From Boothiomyces macroporosus (lineage: Eukaryota; Chytridiomycota; Chytridiomycetes; Rhizophydiales; Terramycetaceae), in the NCBI GenBank assembly GCA_027604185.1, contig JADGKB010000078.1:1-64000 (forward strand): 64,000 bases of DNA, written 5' to 3'. Each line of letters opens with the position of its first letter. Position 1 is the first letter of the stretch. Shown here piece after piece: positions 26,839 through 39,199 of this stretch. The notes under the pieces were generated by a model that saw nothing but the letters and a program-made list of their open reading frames with translations, was not told where the DNA came from and searched no databases. The translations under genes were made by a program, and so were the position numbers.

Positions 26839-27270
26839 TTAAAGAGAGGCTCTATCTGCTTCCCACTGCTTCTTTATCTTTGCGTTTTCCATTACTTTAG
26901 CAACTACATTTCCCCAAGCAACAACTACAAGCAGTGCAGGCCCATAGCAATTATACCAAGTGAGTTTAAAATTGTACGATGCCCCAAGTACACATTGGCC
27001 AGTCTGCATATTGCACGTAGAACCATCCAAACATACAGTGGGGTCATTAGGAAACATTGTGCAATTGCTGGATTTTGATTCACATTGACTGGTAGTGGTT
27101 TGGCAGTAATAGCCGGATTGATCACAGTCTTTATCTACTTTGCAATGAAAGAAATCGTTGGCGTGGCAAGTTCCACCAAAGCAATACTGTGTGCTTGTGC
27201 AATCAGTGTCATTTGAGCACGATAGCGATTGCCCAAGAGAAACACAGAGCAAAAATAAGAGTCTGAACAT
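26839..27270 (-). CDS. Cys-rich secreted or single-pass membrane protein
   Basis: A 143-aa frame. I chose the Met at 27270 because it begins a good signal peptide (MFRLLFLLCVSLGQSLS); an upstream in-frame Met at 27321 would bury it. About 14 cysteines occupy the ectodomain in spacings such as CSNDTDC and CKVDKDC, which suggests disulfide-knotted modules of EB or EGF-like size. A hydrophobic segment (GPALLVVVAWGNVVA) and a basic C-terminal tail follow, so it is probably a type I membrane protein. It sits between two paralogous two-TM genes on the opposite strand. Family not recognised. Confidence 0.6.
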   Translation of the reverse strand: MFRLLFLLCVSLGQSLSCSNDTDCTSTQYCFGGTCHANDFFHCKVDKDCDQSGYYCQTTTSQCESKSSNCTMFPNDPTVCLDGSTCNMQTGQCVLGASYNFKLTWYNCYGPALLVVVAWGNVVAKVMENAKIKKQWEADRASL

Positions 27271-27348
27271 TGATGAAGGTTTTGTTATTGGCCTATTTAT
27301 GGGAACCGCAAGGCGTTTCATTACTTTCGAAAAGACCGAATCTAACAC

Positions 27349-27745
27349 TTAAAGAGGTCATTAAAAAGATTTATTGTTGGAACAGCTCGGTTCCATGATT
27401 CTAATATTCATTTAAATTAATTCTAGGTTCTTTCTGATTGTATTTGTATTTGATATTACCTAATTATAAGGTCATTCGGACTGCTTTTGGATGGGTGGCG
27501 CGGTTCGAAATTTGGAGACTTGATTCCCCTTGACGGAGAATAACTTTTGAAATCAAGCAAATCAAATTCACGCTATTGATAGAGCAGTGCCGGTCAATTA
27601 CTGTTATTTTAAATATATTTCCCGTTTTTACAGACAGGTAAAGACCGAGTCAGTGTGTGGCGTGAACGAAACTGTTTCGAAACTCGGACTACAATTAAAG
27701 AGTGCGTTCCCCATAAATACCTGGCTCTTCTGCGCCAATTCATTA
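27349..27745. other. Divergent intergenic region
   Basis: It lies between the Cys-rich gene (minus) and the second two-TM gene (plus). It contains GCGCGGTTCG at 27498-27507, similar to the element ahead of the first paralogue. In-frame codons upstream of 27746 contain no ATG, so I do not extend the gene into it. Confidence 0.4.
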
Positions 27746-28549
27746 ATGTCATCAGACCAATTATTGATTAAACTCACGGTAAAGAGCTTGGTGCAGAAAT
27801 ATGTCCATCCCTACGACTCTGATTTCTCAAAATACGTTACTCAAACCGAATATGATGATATTCTACGGCTGTTGAATGAACACACTAGATTGGCAATGAG
27901 TGGGCCTCGAAAATTCCTTTCGTGGGGTCTATTTCCAGTTGGGATGGCGTTTTGTGCATATAGTGGTTACAAATCATCAGATAACGGGTTCAGCACTATA
28001 TTTATCGCTTTTGGATGCCTGCTTTTGACCTTCTTTTCACTCTTTGTTTCCATCTACCTGGCCAACAGAGGTGCACACCCTGCTTTTGTTCAACATATAA
28101 ACGACATCAATCTCAAGTATGCTGGGAAAATCAAAGCAAAGCTCGAAACTGTTCATACGGGAACTACCGTAACTACCACTACTTACTCTAGTGGTGGCAG
28201 CAGTACTTCAGTCACACAGCACTATGATTACAATGTCTACTTATTTGGGCTTAAACCACAAGGCTCCAACTTTAGTTCCCCAGCTCCATCATATAAATCG
28301 ACTCCTGATTATGGTGTGCAAGGGACACTTGGCTCAAACAACACTGGATACAATTCAGTATATTCGCCAGGTGGGTATTCTACACAGGGCTCGAATTATT
28401 CCTCTGCTCCATCTCAAAACTACCAGCCAACCCAAAACTATCAAGCTGCTCAAAACCACGGGAATCAAAGCTATAGAGCTCCTCAATACCAGACTAATCC
28501 AAATGGCAATAGAGTACCACAAAATAGTCAATATCAATATGGTAAATAA
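27746..28549 (+). CDS. Two-TM protein with Gln/Asn/Tyr-rich tail (paralogue B)
   Basis: An intronless 267-aa frame from the only in-frame ATG (27746; MSSDQLL). Its organisation matches the gene at 25876: a charged N-terminus with LNEHTRLA, two hydrophobic segments near residues 58-78 and 85-108, the block HINDINLKYAGKI, then YDYNVYLFGL. The tail is a low-complexity Ser/Tyr/Gln/Asn sequence with repeated QNYQ units and could be prion-like. Tail composition differs from paralogue A (Pro/Ala), so the tails evolved faster than the membrane part. No function assigned. Confidence 0.7.
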   Translation: MSSDQLLIKLTVKSLVQKYVHPYDSDFSKYVTQTEYDDILRLLNEHTRLAMSGPRKFLSWGLFPVGMAFCAYSGYKSSDNGFSTIFIAFGCLLLTFFSLFVSIYLANRGAHPAFVQHINDINLKYAGKIKAKLETVHTGTTVTTTTYSSGGSSTSVTQHYDYNVYLFGLKPQGSNFSSPAPSYKSTPDYGVQGTLGSNNTGYNSVYSPGGYSTQGSNYSSAPSQNYQPTQNYQAAQNHGNQSYRAPQYQTNPNGNRVPQNSQYQYGK

Positions 28550-29467
28550 AAATAGAGGTTGTTTGAATGCACATTTCTTAATTTGTCGATTGATTAATCA
28601 TCCAATGTAGTATATGCTTATAGTCTACGTGTGAGCTCTAACCTTTCAATTTGCGCTGGGGTTGCAAGTATTTTGGCCACACTCCTACCAGTTTTCCTTT
28701 TCATAGTTGTATCCCTTGGAGTGTGTACATTTGGAAAAGATTGCTCTACACATGGACCTGTTACACCGGGAGATTGAATTGCCGTCACTACAAACCACTA
28801 CATTTCAAGTCCTATCTTACAATATAGTTATCCAACATACATGTATCGAATTAAAACTTGTTTAATCAAAGGTATTCCTCTTTTCAATAAACAGTCGCTT
28901 ACCAATTTGTACAAAATGTAATTATTTGACACTCAATCTAATATGAGATCATAGCCAGTTTCATTTGGGGGCTTTAGATCCAGATAAACAACTGACTATG
29001 GGGTCTGATCCACAAGCCCAGGTCTATGAACGGCTTGATGTTTACAGTCGTCCATGGCGTATGCAATATTGCAATAGCCTACCTCTATCGATTAGTGCTA
29101 ATGAAAAAAGTGTAACTGGTTAATGCATCCCTCTCAGGGCTAGATCTATAGCCAATGCTTTCGCAAAGATATTCTCTCAATTTAAACGCTCTCAAAGAGC
29201 AACGATTGACAATCACAAAGAGTAATCTACCCAATTCTACACGGAATAAAGATCCTGAATACAAAATCAAGATAGCAAATTTAATGCGGGATATTAAAAT
29301 GACAAATTATTGGTTTTTGGGGTAGATGGTAACAGATGCTAAGATTAAAAAATGCGAGGCCCTAACCAAAGCTAATATGGCAAATTAAATCAAAGAAATG
29401 TTAATATATTATGCATGGATAATTTGTACTATAAATATAGAGGGATTCCACCATATCAATATTGAAA
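28550..29467. other. Intergenic region, about 0.9 kb
   Basis: AT-rich, with no frame of convincing length, no tRNA and no repeat that I can see. I searched it for an upstream signal-peptide exon for the next gene and found none with proper splice sites. Confidence 0.4.
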
Positions 29468-30022
29468 ATGCCAGGTGCAAACTTACTCGCAAACCCAGAC
29501 TTTAGTGCAAACGCAGCTTCATTTTGCTCCCAAACCTTTTGTATCCTTTCTGACGCTTCTGCAATCGCACCATGGACCTTTACCAATGGTCCAGCTTTTG
29601 AACTCGACTCTCCAGCAGTTTGGGCTCCATACAGTGGAGGTTGGTCAATGGACTTATGTGCGAACGTTGCTTATACCATTCAACAACAAGTAACTTTGGA
29701 TGTTGGCAAACCTTATGAATTGGATGTCGAAATCAGTGAAAATCCGTGTGGACCTTCTACAAAGACTGGATTCATTTCCGCTACTGGCAGTGCACCTCAA
29801 AGCTTTACTCATGATAGCAGCGATCCAACTTGGAAGCGCATCACTTACCACTTTGTCGCTACTGCTGCCCAAACAACAATCTCTATTGGGGGAACCAACA
29901 CTGGATCCTGCGGTCCTGTCGTAGGTTACGCCAAATTAGTAGGAGGAAAGGCGCCATCTTCCGCTTCTCCACTTGTATCTAGTATATCATTGATTGTACT
30001 TGCTCTTGGCTTGCTTTTCTAA
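29468..30022 (+). CDS. DUF642-like carbohydrate-binding surface protein with GPI-type tail
   Basis: 184 aa from the ATG at 29468. The opening GANLLANPDF, the central W..PAVWAPYSGGWSMDLC, the strand GKPYELDVEISENPCG and the later beta strands match the galactose-binding-like fold of DUF642 / choice-of-anchor proteins, which bind wall polysaccharides. The C-terminus is a Ser-rich stretch followed by a hydrophobic tail (SLIVLALGLLF), typical of a GPI attachment signal. Oddly, no N-terminal signal peptide is present: the domain starts at residue 2. Either a short 5' exon was missed or the entry signal is unusual. Cys pairs support an extracellular location. Confidence 0.65.
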   Translation: MPGANLLANPDFSANAASFCSQTFCILSDASAIAPWTFTNGPAFELDSPAVWAPYSGGWSMDLCANVAYTIQQQVTLDVGKPYELDVEISENPCGPSTKTGFISATGSAPQSFTHDSSDPTWKRITYHFVATAAQTTISIGGTNTGSCGPVVGYAKLVGGKAPSSASPLVSSISLIVLALGLLF

Positions 30023-30150
30023 AAATAAAAACCTTTCACTTTTCCAAAGTAATCTTCAAAATGATGTACTACCAGCTGCAACAGATCATAAACGGGCATC
30101 TTGAAAAGGAAAGCATTCGCTAACCATAGGTAATTTGAACCTGAACGTAG

Positions 30151-33100
30151 ATGTCTGATTTAGACTCGGATTTTAGATATATGGCGATTTGTGATTTGGA
30201 CAAAGACCTCCGCAGGAAGGAATTGAACGTTGACAAGCAAATGGAAGCGAAAATCACCGAAGGCCTGATGAAGTGTCTCTACGATACAAACACCGAAGTG
30301 CAAAACATGTCCTTGAAACTGTAATCCCAGCTAATTTAGATTGGTTCCATACGTTGCAAAATTACAAGACTATTTGCATCTAGTCAAACAAATCGGAGCG
30401 AAATTAGATGATCCGACAACCAGCGATATTGCCGCTACCTCTCTGAAGATTATTGTGAATGAATTACCTCTCGATTACAAGCATATCAACAGCATGATCT
30501 TGTATCTCATTCCTAAAATTCTGGTTCATTTCAAAGTAATATTCGTTAACTTTAGCAAGACAGTTTTGAAATTGATCTCTTGGATGTATTGGCGGATTTC
30601 TTTCCAAAGTTTGGAGTGACTATGAATGCTTTGGCGGATGCAAAAAGTTTACAGACGTCCATTTCTTCCACTCTGTTAGAGTTACTTAATCATGGAAGAC
30701 CAGTAGTTCGCAAAAGAAGTATCAATGCGCTCTCGGCGTTTTCAACCATTGCTCCAGATAATGTGTTTAATTTAGTAGCCCAAGAACTCATTACCCAATT
30801 ATCAGCAAAGTCTAAACAAAATGATTATGCCAAACTTCAAACTATCATTTCAGCTCTGGCAAGTTTATGGTATGTAATTTTAACATTAGCCGTACCAATG
30901 CAGACAGAATGGCGGGATCTGTTGGTGTGTTAATTGACTCTACTTTATCATTTGCTAAGGTTGATGATGACGATTTGAAAGAAAATTGCCTACAGGCGCT
31001 TGAAGTATTGGTTCAGTCATCAATTTCATCAGCAACATTGGAGTCTGTTATAAATCTTGCCCTTGAAATGATAAAATATGATCCTAATTACGATGACGAT
31101 GAAGAGGAGATGGATGTTGATGAAGAAGAAGAGGAAGAAGAAACCTACTCAGATGACGACGACATGTCCTACAAAGTAAGAAGAGCTGCTGCAAAAGTAT
31201 TGTCCTCTGTTGTTTCAAATCAACCACAAACTATTCCTTTGCTCTATGAAAGAGTTACCCCAGTGTTGATTCAAAGATTCAACGAAAGACAGGAGACCGT
31301 CCGCATTGATGTTATAAACACATTGATTACATTAGTCAAATGCACTGGAGTCCACCACGGAGAACGCGTTCAAGAAAGAATCAAGCGTCGCAAAGGAAGC
31401 CAAGGTCCGTTCCAAAGCGGCTCTAGCGGAAGGTAATTTGGTATTAAATTAGCGTGTCACTTTTGAAAGCTCAAGTTCCAAACATTGTTAAAGCAATTTC
31501 AAAGTTTATTTCCTTGTCTACAGTTTCTTCTGCAATCGTCGGAATCGAACTTCTCACTGAAATCACAAAGGTTTGTAACGGAGGATTAGAAAACTCTTTG
31601 AGCTTTGTTATCCCTACTTTCAAAGGCTTGCTGTCAAATACAAAGGTATTTAATAACTCTGTCGTCCACACAGATATCAAAATTAAAACTTTGGCGTTGA
31701 TTGTATCTATTGTCACTTTACACGACTCTGACACAATTAGTGAATTCTTCCCTCCTTTGGTCAATGCTATTGTTGAATCGACTGATGACAGCTATTACAA
31801 AGTCCAGACTGAAGCATTTAGTTCCATTGTGCAATTTGTGGTGGTGTTGCGTCCAAGTGGGGATATGGGATATGTTAGTATTTCTGAAAAGGCAAAAGAA
31901 CTTGTATTGCAATTGTATCAAGTCACTTGGGCAATTTTACAAAGGGATGATGTGGAATCTGAAGTTTCAGAAAAAGCACTATTGGCTCTTGGAGCAATTG
32001 TCTCTAACGCTGCTGATTTAGTAAGCGTACAAAAAGTGGAATCAGAAATTTTACCACATTTGCTTGTCAGATTAAAGAATGAATCAGCCAGAATTGTTAC
32101 TTTGGAAGTTGTAAAAACTTTGTTTGCATCTTCCCTGTTGGAAAACATCAACTCGTCAATTTTAGATCAATTTGTCGCGCAGATTCTAGAATTCATCACA
32201 AAGACCCATCGCCCGACCGCAATCAATTCTTTACAATGCTTGATTCTCTTGATTCCAAAGGCAAAATCGCTCAATGTTGCAGAATACAAATCAATATTGG
32301 AAAACCTAAATATTTTGTACTCAAACTTGCCTGATGTTTCAATTCTAACTCTTGGATTTGATTTGTTGGCTTGTATGGTTGAAACTTCAATGGATAAATT
32401 TGACACGGTAATGAGGGACATTGTGAAATCCACAACCATTCCAAAGCTCATTGATATTATTGTGAATTCATCATATATTGTATCTGGTGGAAGTGGACTT
32501 GACTCTTTGTTGTATTTGTGGTCGGCTTTGGCAGCAAATGAATCGCTGTCAGATTTCTATGTTACTGGTGTAAGACCACTGGTAGATTTGTCCACTGGTT
32601 CGGAAAGCAAAAAAGTCAGCAAGGAAACTTATCACGTACTCGCTAAATGTGTTGGAAAGTCCGTCAAATGTCAACAATTTACATCTCTAATTACCGAACT
32701 ATACGATAGAGTCAGGACTCTGAGTGATAATGTTCAATTCTTTTCAATTATCGCCTTGGGTGAAATCGGTATACAAGTGGATTTAACTCAACAAATCCCA
32801 GATATTTTCAATACCATTGATTCTATTTTCCAGAATGGCAATGAATCCCTAAAGAACTCTGCTTCTTATTCAATTGGGAGAATTGCTTTGGGAAGTCTGA
32901 AAACCAGTTTGCCTGTAATTCTCTCCAATATTCAAAATAAGAAGTATGAATATCAGTACTTGTCTGCCCTTCACGAACTTTTGCAGTGTTCAGTTTCAGA
33001 AGGCATTTCTCTTGGATCTTTTGACGATGAACTGTTCAGAATACTTTTCGAACGTACACAGAACCCAACTGATGACTCGACACTAAGTTTACTGGCTGAA

Positions 33101-33920
33101 TGCTTAGGAAAGTTGTCTCTTACAAACGTTTCAAAGTATGTTCCAATCTTGAAGCAAAATGTTGATTCTACGGTGAGCTCTACCAGGGCAAGCACGATCA
33201 CTGCTTACCGATTCACTCTTTCTAGTACAAATCCTGAATACAACAACATTGTCAAGCCATACATCTTGAACTTTTTGGGTAAAATCACCGACAGTGAAAA
33301 CAAAGTCAGATATGCAGCCCTCTCAGCCCTTCACTCTACTATCCACAGCAGATCCGATTTGATTGCAGACCTGTTGTCTCAATTGCTCCCTGCTTTATAT
33401 GAGCAAACCAAACTTAGGGTAATTATTGTTAATATTAGGAAGATTTGATTGAAGTTGTTGATATGGGGCCATTCAAGAACAAAATTGATCACGGGTTGGA
33501 GGCAAGAAAGGTATTTTGGCTTTAACATAGACTGCTTACGAGTGTATGGCTTCTCTATTGGACAACTGCTACCAACACCTGGTCATGACTGATTTTATCA
33601 AAGTGGTATTAAGAGGTTTGGCAGATAATCAAAATGAAATCAAGATTACCAATCATTTGATTCTCCAAAAACTAGCAAAAACTGGCGACAAAACGCTGAA
33701 CTTGTTTACTGCGGAGTTGATTCCACTGTTGAAAGCCGGCGCATTGACAGTTACCAAAGATACCGCTGTCAAGCAAGAGATTGAAAACATCAAGACATAC
33801 GTCCAAAGTTCTGTAAAGACCATCAAGGCACTGAATGCAGTCTTGACCCTTCCTACTTGGATAAACTTTGTGGAAGAAATTCAAAAAAGCACTGTTGGGG
33901 AAATCTATGAATCTGTTTAA
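30151..33920 (+). CDS. CAND1: CAND1/TIP120, cullin-associated HEAT-repeat protein
   Basis: Exons 30151-30320, 30340-30535, 30556-30869, 30890-31432, 31453-33418, 33439-33510 and 33531-33920 (introns of 19, 20, 20, 20, 20 and 20 nt) give 1,216 aa, close to the usual 1,230. CAND1 binds unneddylated cullin-RBX1 and exchanges SCF substrate receptors. The N-terminus SDLDSDFRYMAICDL, the acidic linker near residue 315 (a long Asp/Glu run), repeated HEAT helices and the C-terminal block EVVDMGPFKNKIDHGLEARK with YECMASLLDNC are diagnostic. It is single and intact, unlike the split version known in Aspergillus. Only 96 bp separate its stop from the next ATG. Confidence 0.93.
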
Positions 33921-34016
33921 ATAAAGTGCACGTCAACTCAATGGATTCAATTTGCCGTCCTAGTAGGATTGCCAGTGAACCTCCAAGTCTTGGGAAATTG
34001 TTTTTCAAAAAAAAAC

Positions 34017-37000
34017 ATGGAAAAAAAGAAATTGAATTTCATTTTAGAGTCGAAACAACCGCTGGCATTACCAACCACAAACACATTCATAAAAACATAT
34101 CAACTGGAAAACTCTGATTTTCGGGTAGTTTTTGTCGATGTTCCTGGACCGCTTGTTTCCTGTTCAATTGTGATCCCAACACTTTCAAACGATAATAAAG
34201 GTCTGCCGCATACACTAGAGCACTTGATATTTTGCGGTTCAGAGTCAATGCCTCATCGCGGGTACTTGGATAATCTAGCAACAAGGTAATTTTTGTTAAT
34301 ATCAGATGTTTATCTACAGGGACAAATGCATATACCGCAGAGGATCATACCTGCTATGAAATTACCACTGCTGGCTCTGAAGGGATGCTGCAAATATTCC
34401 CTGTGTTTTTAGATCATGTCTTGAACCCTACTTTAATTGAATCCCAATTTATGACTGAAGTGTATCACCTGGATGGCGAAGGCAAGGAGCAAGGTACCTT
34501 CAACTAATGGCAGGAGTGGTATTTTGTGAAATGGCTTCAAGAGAAAATACAGAAGCAGATTTACTGGACTTGAACTTGCGAAAGCTGCTCTATCAAAATC
34601 AAACTACTTATTCGTTTGAATGCGGCGGTTTGACACCTGATATTGCCAACCTTACAAATCAAGAGATTATCGATTATCACAAAAAGTTTTATCACCTCAA
34701 TAACTGCTATGTAATCATGTGTGGACAAATCAGACCATCAGATTTATTTGAAGAGTTGGAGAAATTTCCGTTTATTCACCAAGGGATTACTTCTAAATGG
34801 GAGCCGCTACAAATCCAATTGCCAGCGACTATTCCTGGAAAATTGGTCAGCAAAAATGTGCCATTCCCATCGGATAGCGAAGATGTAGGATCTATCGGTT
34901 ATGGATGGAAGGGCCCACCTTCGGAAGACGTAAAAACGACTGTAGCGTTGGAAGTATTGTACAGATACTTTAATGATAATCCATCTTCGCCTTTTCCTCA
35001 AAGATTCACAGAAAAAAGTACACCATTTGCAAACTACATTGACTTGTCGTCAAAGAATCACTTGGATTCACCAATTACACTTATTTTCAGTGGAGTTCCG
35101 TATAAACAGAGTCATCAAGATTCTGAAATGGAAGGAGAGTCTGAGGAAGATGAAGAATATTCCGATGACGACTCTATGGATGGCGAATCCGAAAAATCGA
35201 CGATGGATCAGGACTTGCCAGACTTGTTTGCGCCTGGTGTGTACCATAAAATGGTTATCGAATGTATTCATGATTTTGTAGTGAATGGTTTCAAGCAGCC
35301 TGGAGGAATGACACCGACGATAAAGCGGCACTTGTTGAAAACTAGTGAAGAATTGGAAGATTCACCGCATGAAACTATAGCAATGAATTTGGTTATTGAT
35401 ATTATTAGATATTCATTCGGCCAAAAGTAAATCCAAATTGACATAGCTCGTCGTTAAAAGACACCAAAGTTCAAGGAGGAACTCCAAAAATTGGATTAGG
35501 TATGCAAGTAATGTCAATTCTCGATTTACTTGAAAAAGAGGTATTGTTGAGTTTGATTGTAGCCTGACAGTTATTGGCAGCAGTTAGCAAAACAGTACTT
35601 TCTGGATCAGCCCGCATGTGAAATATTCATGATCCCAGATGTTGAATTATCCAACAAACTCACAGAAAATAAGCTTACCAAAGAACAGAGTAGAGTCAAA
35701 GCAATCGGACCAAAGGGGCTATTGGAATTAAAAGCCAAAGTTGACCAAGCAATTTTAGAAAATCAAGTAAATTTAACTGCCCAAGTAATATCCCGCATGC
35801 CGCCGATCCCTGATGTTTCTAAAGCAAGTACTATCAGATCGCAAATGCAGATTATTGACTATGAATCGTTAGATGATGGATTTGGATTTTCATCTTGCCA
35901 GATAATACACACGGAAACAGGGTTCTGCCATCTAGGATTAGCAATGAACATTGAACAGCTCCCAAAGCATTTGAGACCTTATTTGGTTTTGTTCCAGGAA
36001 TTGTTCTTTACTTGCCCACTAGAACTTTGGCTTTTCAATAACAACATCACCAAGATGAACTACCAACAAGTTGCTCAGTATGCATCAGAACTGTTTGTGT
36101 CACATGAATGTGGTGTTGGGCTTGGCAATTCTATATTTAGTACAGGAAGTTTGAGCGAGTTGGTTACAATATTTGTTACAGCAAAGCCTAGCGAATGGGA
36201 GACGATGATCAGATTTGTCGTTCAAGTGCTAATGTTTTCAAAGTTCACAAAGGACCGTATAATGACAACTGCAAAGAATTTGATTAGCAGTGTATCTGAC
36301 ACGAAAAATGATGGAAGTGCGGCTTTGAATGCGGTGGTTACTCGAATTACTCAGTACAACAGTATTGACTCTGATATATCTATATTCAAGCAAGAGTCCT
36401 TCTTGAAATCGGTTGTGGAGGATTGCAAGGTATTTTTTAGTTTAATTTAGAATGGCGGCTCAAAATCGGTTCAAATGCTTGACCAATTAAGAGAGTTCCT
36501 AGTAAATTCCCCTGGTCCTAGTTTCATTCGAGTTGGTGTTCCTTTCTATTTTTCGGTTATTAATGCTAGAAGCACTACCAATGACGTTGATATTGCCCAA
36601 GATATTAAACGTATTTGGATTTCTGAAAGAGAAAAGTTGAACACTTTTGAAAAGAAACGTAAACTTAATACTGCAGAATTGAAACCGGCGTTTCCGTTCC
36701 CAAGAACTGCTTATAGCTTGGATCAAGTGGATCAATCTTTTGCCAAGTCGCTTATTGTTCCGATTGCTGGAATGACTACGAGCTATTTATGCCAAATTGT
36801 TGAATGCGATTTGCTTACTAACCGTGCAGACTTTTTCCCAACTATGCTAGTATCAGAATTACTATCCAGAGCAGAAGGTCCATTATACTGTGGAATAAGA
36901 GGTAAGGGCTATGCATATGGTGCCAATGTAAATTGTTATCTCTGGGCAGGACAGCTATCAATCGACATTTACAGATCGAGCGAACCATCAAAAGCCCTTG

Positions 37001-37392
37001 CTGTGTTCCATGATCTGATCAAATACATTTCAACAGACAAAGGCTTTGAAGAAACCTTTACAGAATTCGAAATCGATACAGCACAAGCAGGAATTGCATA
37101 CCGCTGGGCAAGTGACGGGGCAACCGCGTCAAGTCTTTTATCCACGGCCCTTAGAGCTTCGTTGCGGGGATACAAGGACATTAAAGATTACCAAAGTGTA
37201 ATTCGCGAATTGTATCAAGTTACCAAAGCCGATTTAAAGAGAGTAATTGAAACATACTTTAAATTGTTCCTTTTGGAAGATATGCGCGTCACCGTGGTAA
37301 CTTCACCAGGTGGTGATGAAACTGCACAGGTATGCGAAGGGTTTGGAAAGGGATATCAAGTTAGAAAACTGGAAGATTTCCAAGTGGTGTAA
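34017..37392 (+). CDS. M16C-family zinc metallopeptidase (YOL098C/Sdd3-like)
   Basis: Exons 34017-34285, 34306-34493, 34514-35426, 35447-35540, 35563-36429 and 36451-37392 (introns 20, 20, 20, 22 and 21 nt) give 1,090 aa, the size of the large cytosolic M16C clan. The inverted zinc motif HTLEH is at residues 65-69 (HXXEH), followed by SSGTNAYT-like sequence (LSTGTNAYTAEDHT) and a downstream acidic zinc-ligand region. Four M16 half-domains are expected. An acidic low-complexity insert (EMEGESEEDEE region, near residue 355) interrupts the middle. No mitochondrial presequence is obvious, so it is more likely cytosolic than a presequence protease. I chose the Met at 34017 because the frame before it lacks another ATG. 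Confidence 0.88.
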
Positions 37393-37740
37393 TATTATCA
37401 ATATACTGTTCAAGTATTTTTAATGTGCTGTCTAATCCGCAAGTCCAAATACAACCAACTATGCCATGGTGCGGTGAATAACTGACTTTTGTTAATTTAA
37501 GGTTTCAAGTCGCATGATTTAGTTATCTGCGCGAGATCAAAAAGCGCACGGTCCAGCATGAATTAAAAAAGTTAAAATCGCTTATATGTAATCCCGTCAT
37601 CTCTTTTAATTTCTACTGAATTATTTTCTTCTTTCTTCTACTTGCTGCAGTTCAATCTTTTCCTCCCGCTTTTCCTTTTCCGTCCGCAAAATGTGAAAAG
37701 GCCCGATAAATTTCAAAAAAATTTACAAGCAATCCAAGTT
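37393..37740. other. Intergenic region before the MBOAT gene
   Basis: A pyrimidine-rich tract (37605-37685) lies just before the ATG at 37741 and probably marks the promoter or leader. An open frame extends upstream but has no ATG. No other feature seen. Confidence 0.4.
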
Positions 37741-39179
37741 ATGATTCAAGAGTACGCAGCTACTTTGGGAGTTAAAGTGGAGGTAATTCGCTTTGCGCTA
37801 TGCTTGTTCGCCGCATTCCCGATATCGGCATTGTACAACTTTATTCCATCAAATCAAATCCAAATCAAGCACCTTTATTCGATTATCACATCCGGAATAA
37901 TTACTTGTGTTGTATTTTCGACCTCATCATTTCTACAATTGGCAGTTCAAGTTTTGTTAATTTATTACACCAATGTATTTTTTGCAAAGTACAAGTTTGG
38001 ACCGTTGCTTGGATTTGGAATCGCTTTGGCTCACATGTCTTGGATCCATGCTGAAGCGCAAATATGGAGAGAAAATGATCCTACGTTTGTGGATTATTCG
38101 GCAATGATGATGGTGTTGCTTATCAAAATGTCTAGCTTTTCGTACTGTGTTCACGATGGAACCAGGAAAGAGTCGGAATTAGATTCGTATCAAAAGGAAT
38201 ACAGGATCATTAATATGCCAAGCTTAATTGAATTTATGGGGTACTCGTTCTTCTTTAATGGATACTGGGTCGGACCTGCGATTGAATTCAGACATTATCA
38301 ACGCTTTATCAATCAGGAGGTATTTTCTACTAATACTAGGGTGAGTACAAGAATATTCCGTCAACTGTAGGACCAATGCTGAAAGCTCTTGTTCTTGGAT
38401 TAGTGATGATTGTCCTTGAAACTGTGGTTGGAAAGCATTACCATTTCGCATTGACAACTTCTGAATTCTTTTTCGAGAAAACACTCTTTCAAAAGTATTT
38501 TGGACTAATGCTAGATTGCTTTATATTAATATTGCTGGCTTGTTTGTCAGGGCAAAGTTTCATTCTGTCTGGAAAATTTCTGAAGCGTCAGCTTTGGTTT
38601 CTGGTGTTGGGTATGCAGTAACCAATGGAAAAGAAAGATTTGATGCAGCTGAAAATGTGGATGTGTATGCTGTTGAATTTGCTGAAAATCCAAAAATGGC
38701 CATGGATGGCTGGAACAAGTACACTGCAAACTGGTTGAGAAGATACGTTTATGTCCGAGTGCGTCAATCGTGGTTAAAGCTGCCATTGACTTTCTTCATT
38801 TCTGCTTTCTGGCACGGGTTTTATCGTAATTTGTTTTTTGATTCTAGCTGGTTATTATTTATCATTCTTGTGGTCTGTTCCGTTAATGCAAGCAGGGAGG
38901 GCAGTTCGTAAACATTTACGACCAGTGTTTATTCAAGGTACGTTAGCACCATACAAGAAGGTCTATGATGCAATAGGATTTTTCGCTACACTGTTCTCTC
39001 TAAACTTTTTATACATGCCATTCATATTGCGTACAATGTCCAGCTCTTTTGAAATCTGGAAGAGCATGTATTTCATAGGTATCTTGTTACCTATCGTGGT
39101 TCAAGTTTCTCTGACTACCTTTGGCTTGGGTAAATTTATTCGCAGGGCTTTTATTCCACTGGATAAGAAAACCCAATAA
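37741..39179 (+). CDS. ALE1: MBOAT lysophospholipid acyltransferase, Ale1/LPCAT type
   Basis: Exons 37741-38319, 38340-38494, 38515-38825 and 38848-39179 (introns 20, 20 and 22 nt) give 458 aa. It is a multi-pass ER enzyme that re-acylates lysophospholipids with acyl-CoA (Lands cycle). Conserved marks are the early FPISALYNFIP segment, VHDGTRKE, the GP before the conserved phenylalanine region, WNKYTANWLRRYVYVR (family Asn motif) and AFWHGFYPGYY with the catalytic His near residue 345. The Pro in YPGYY is created across the last intron. About ten hydrophobic segments are present. The start at MIQEYAATLGV agrees with the N-terminus of the yeast enzyme. Confidence 0.92.
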
Positions 39180-39199
39180 TATATATTTTTAAATCTATT

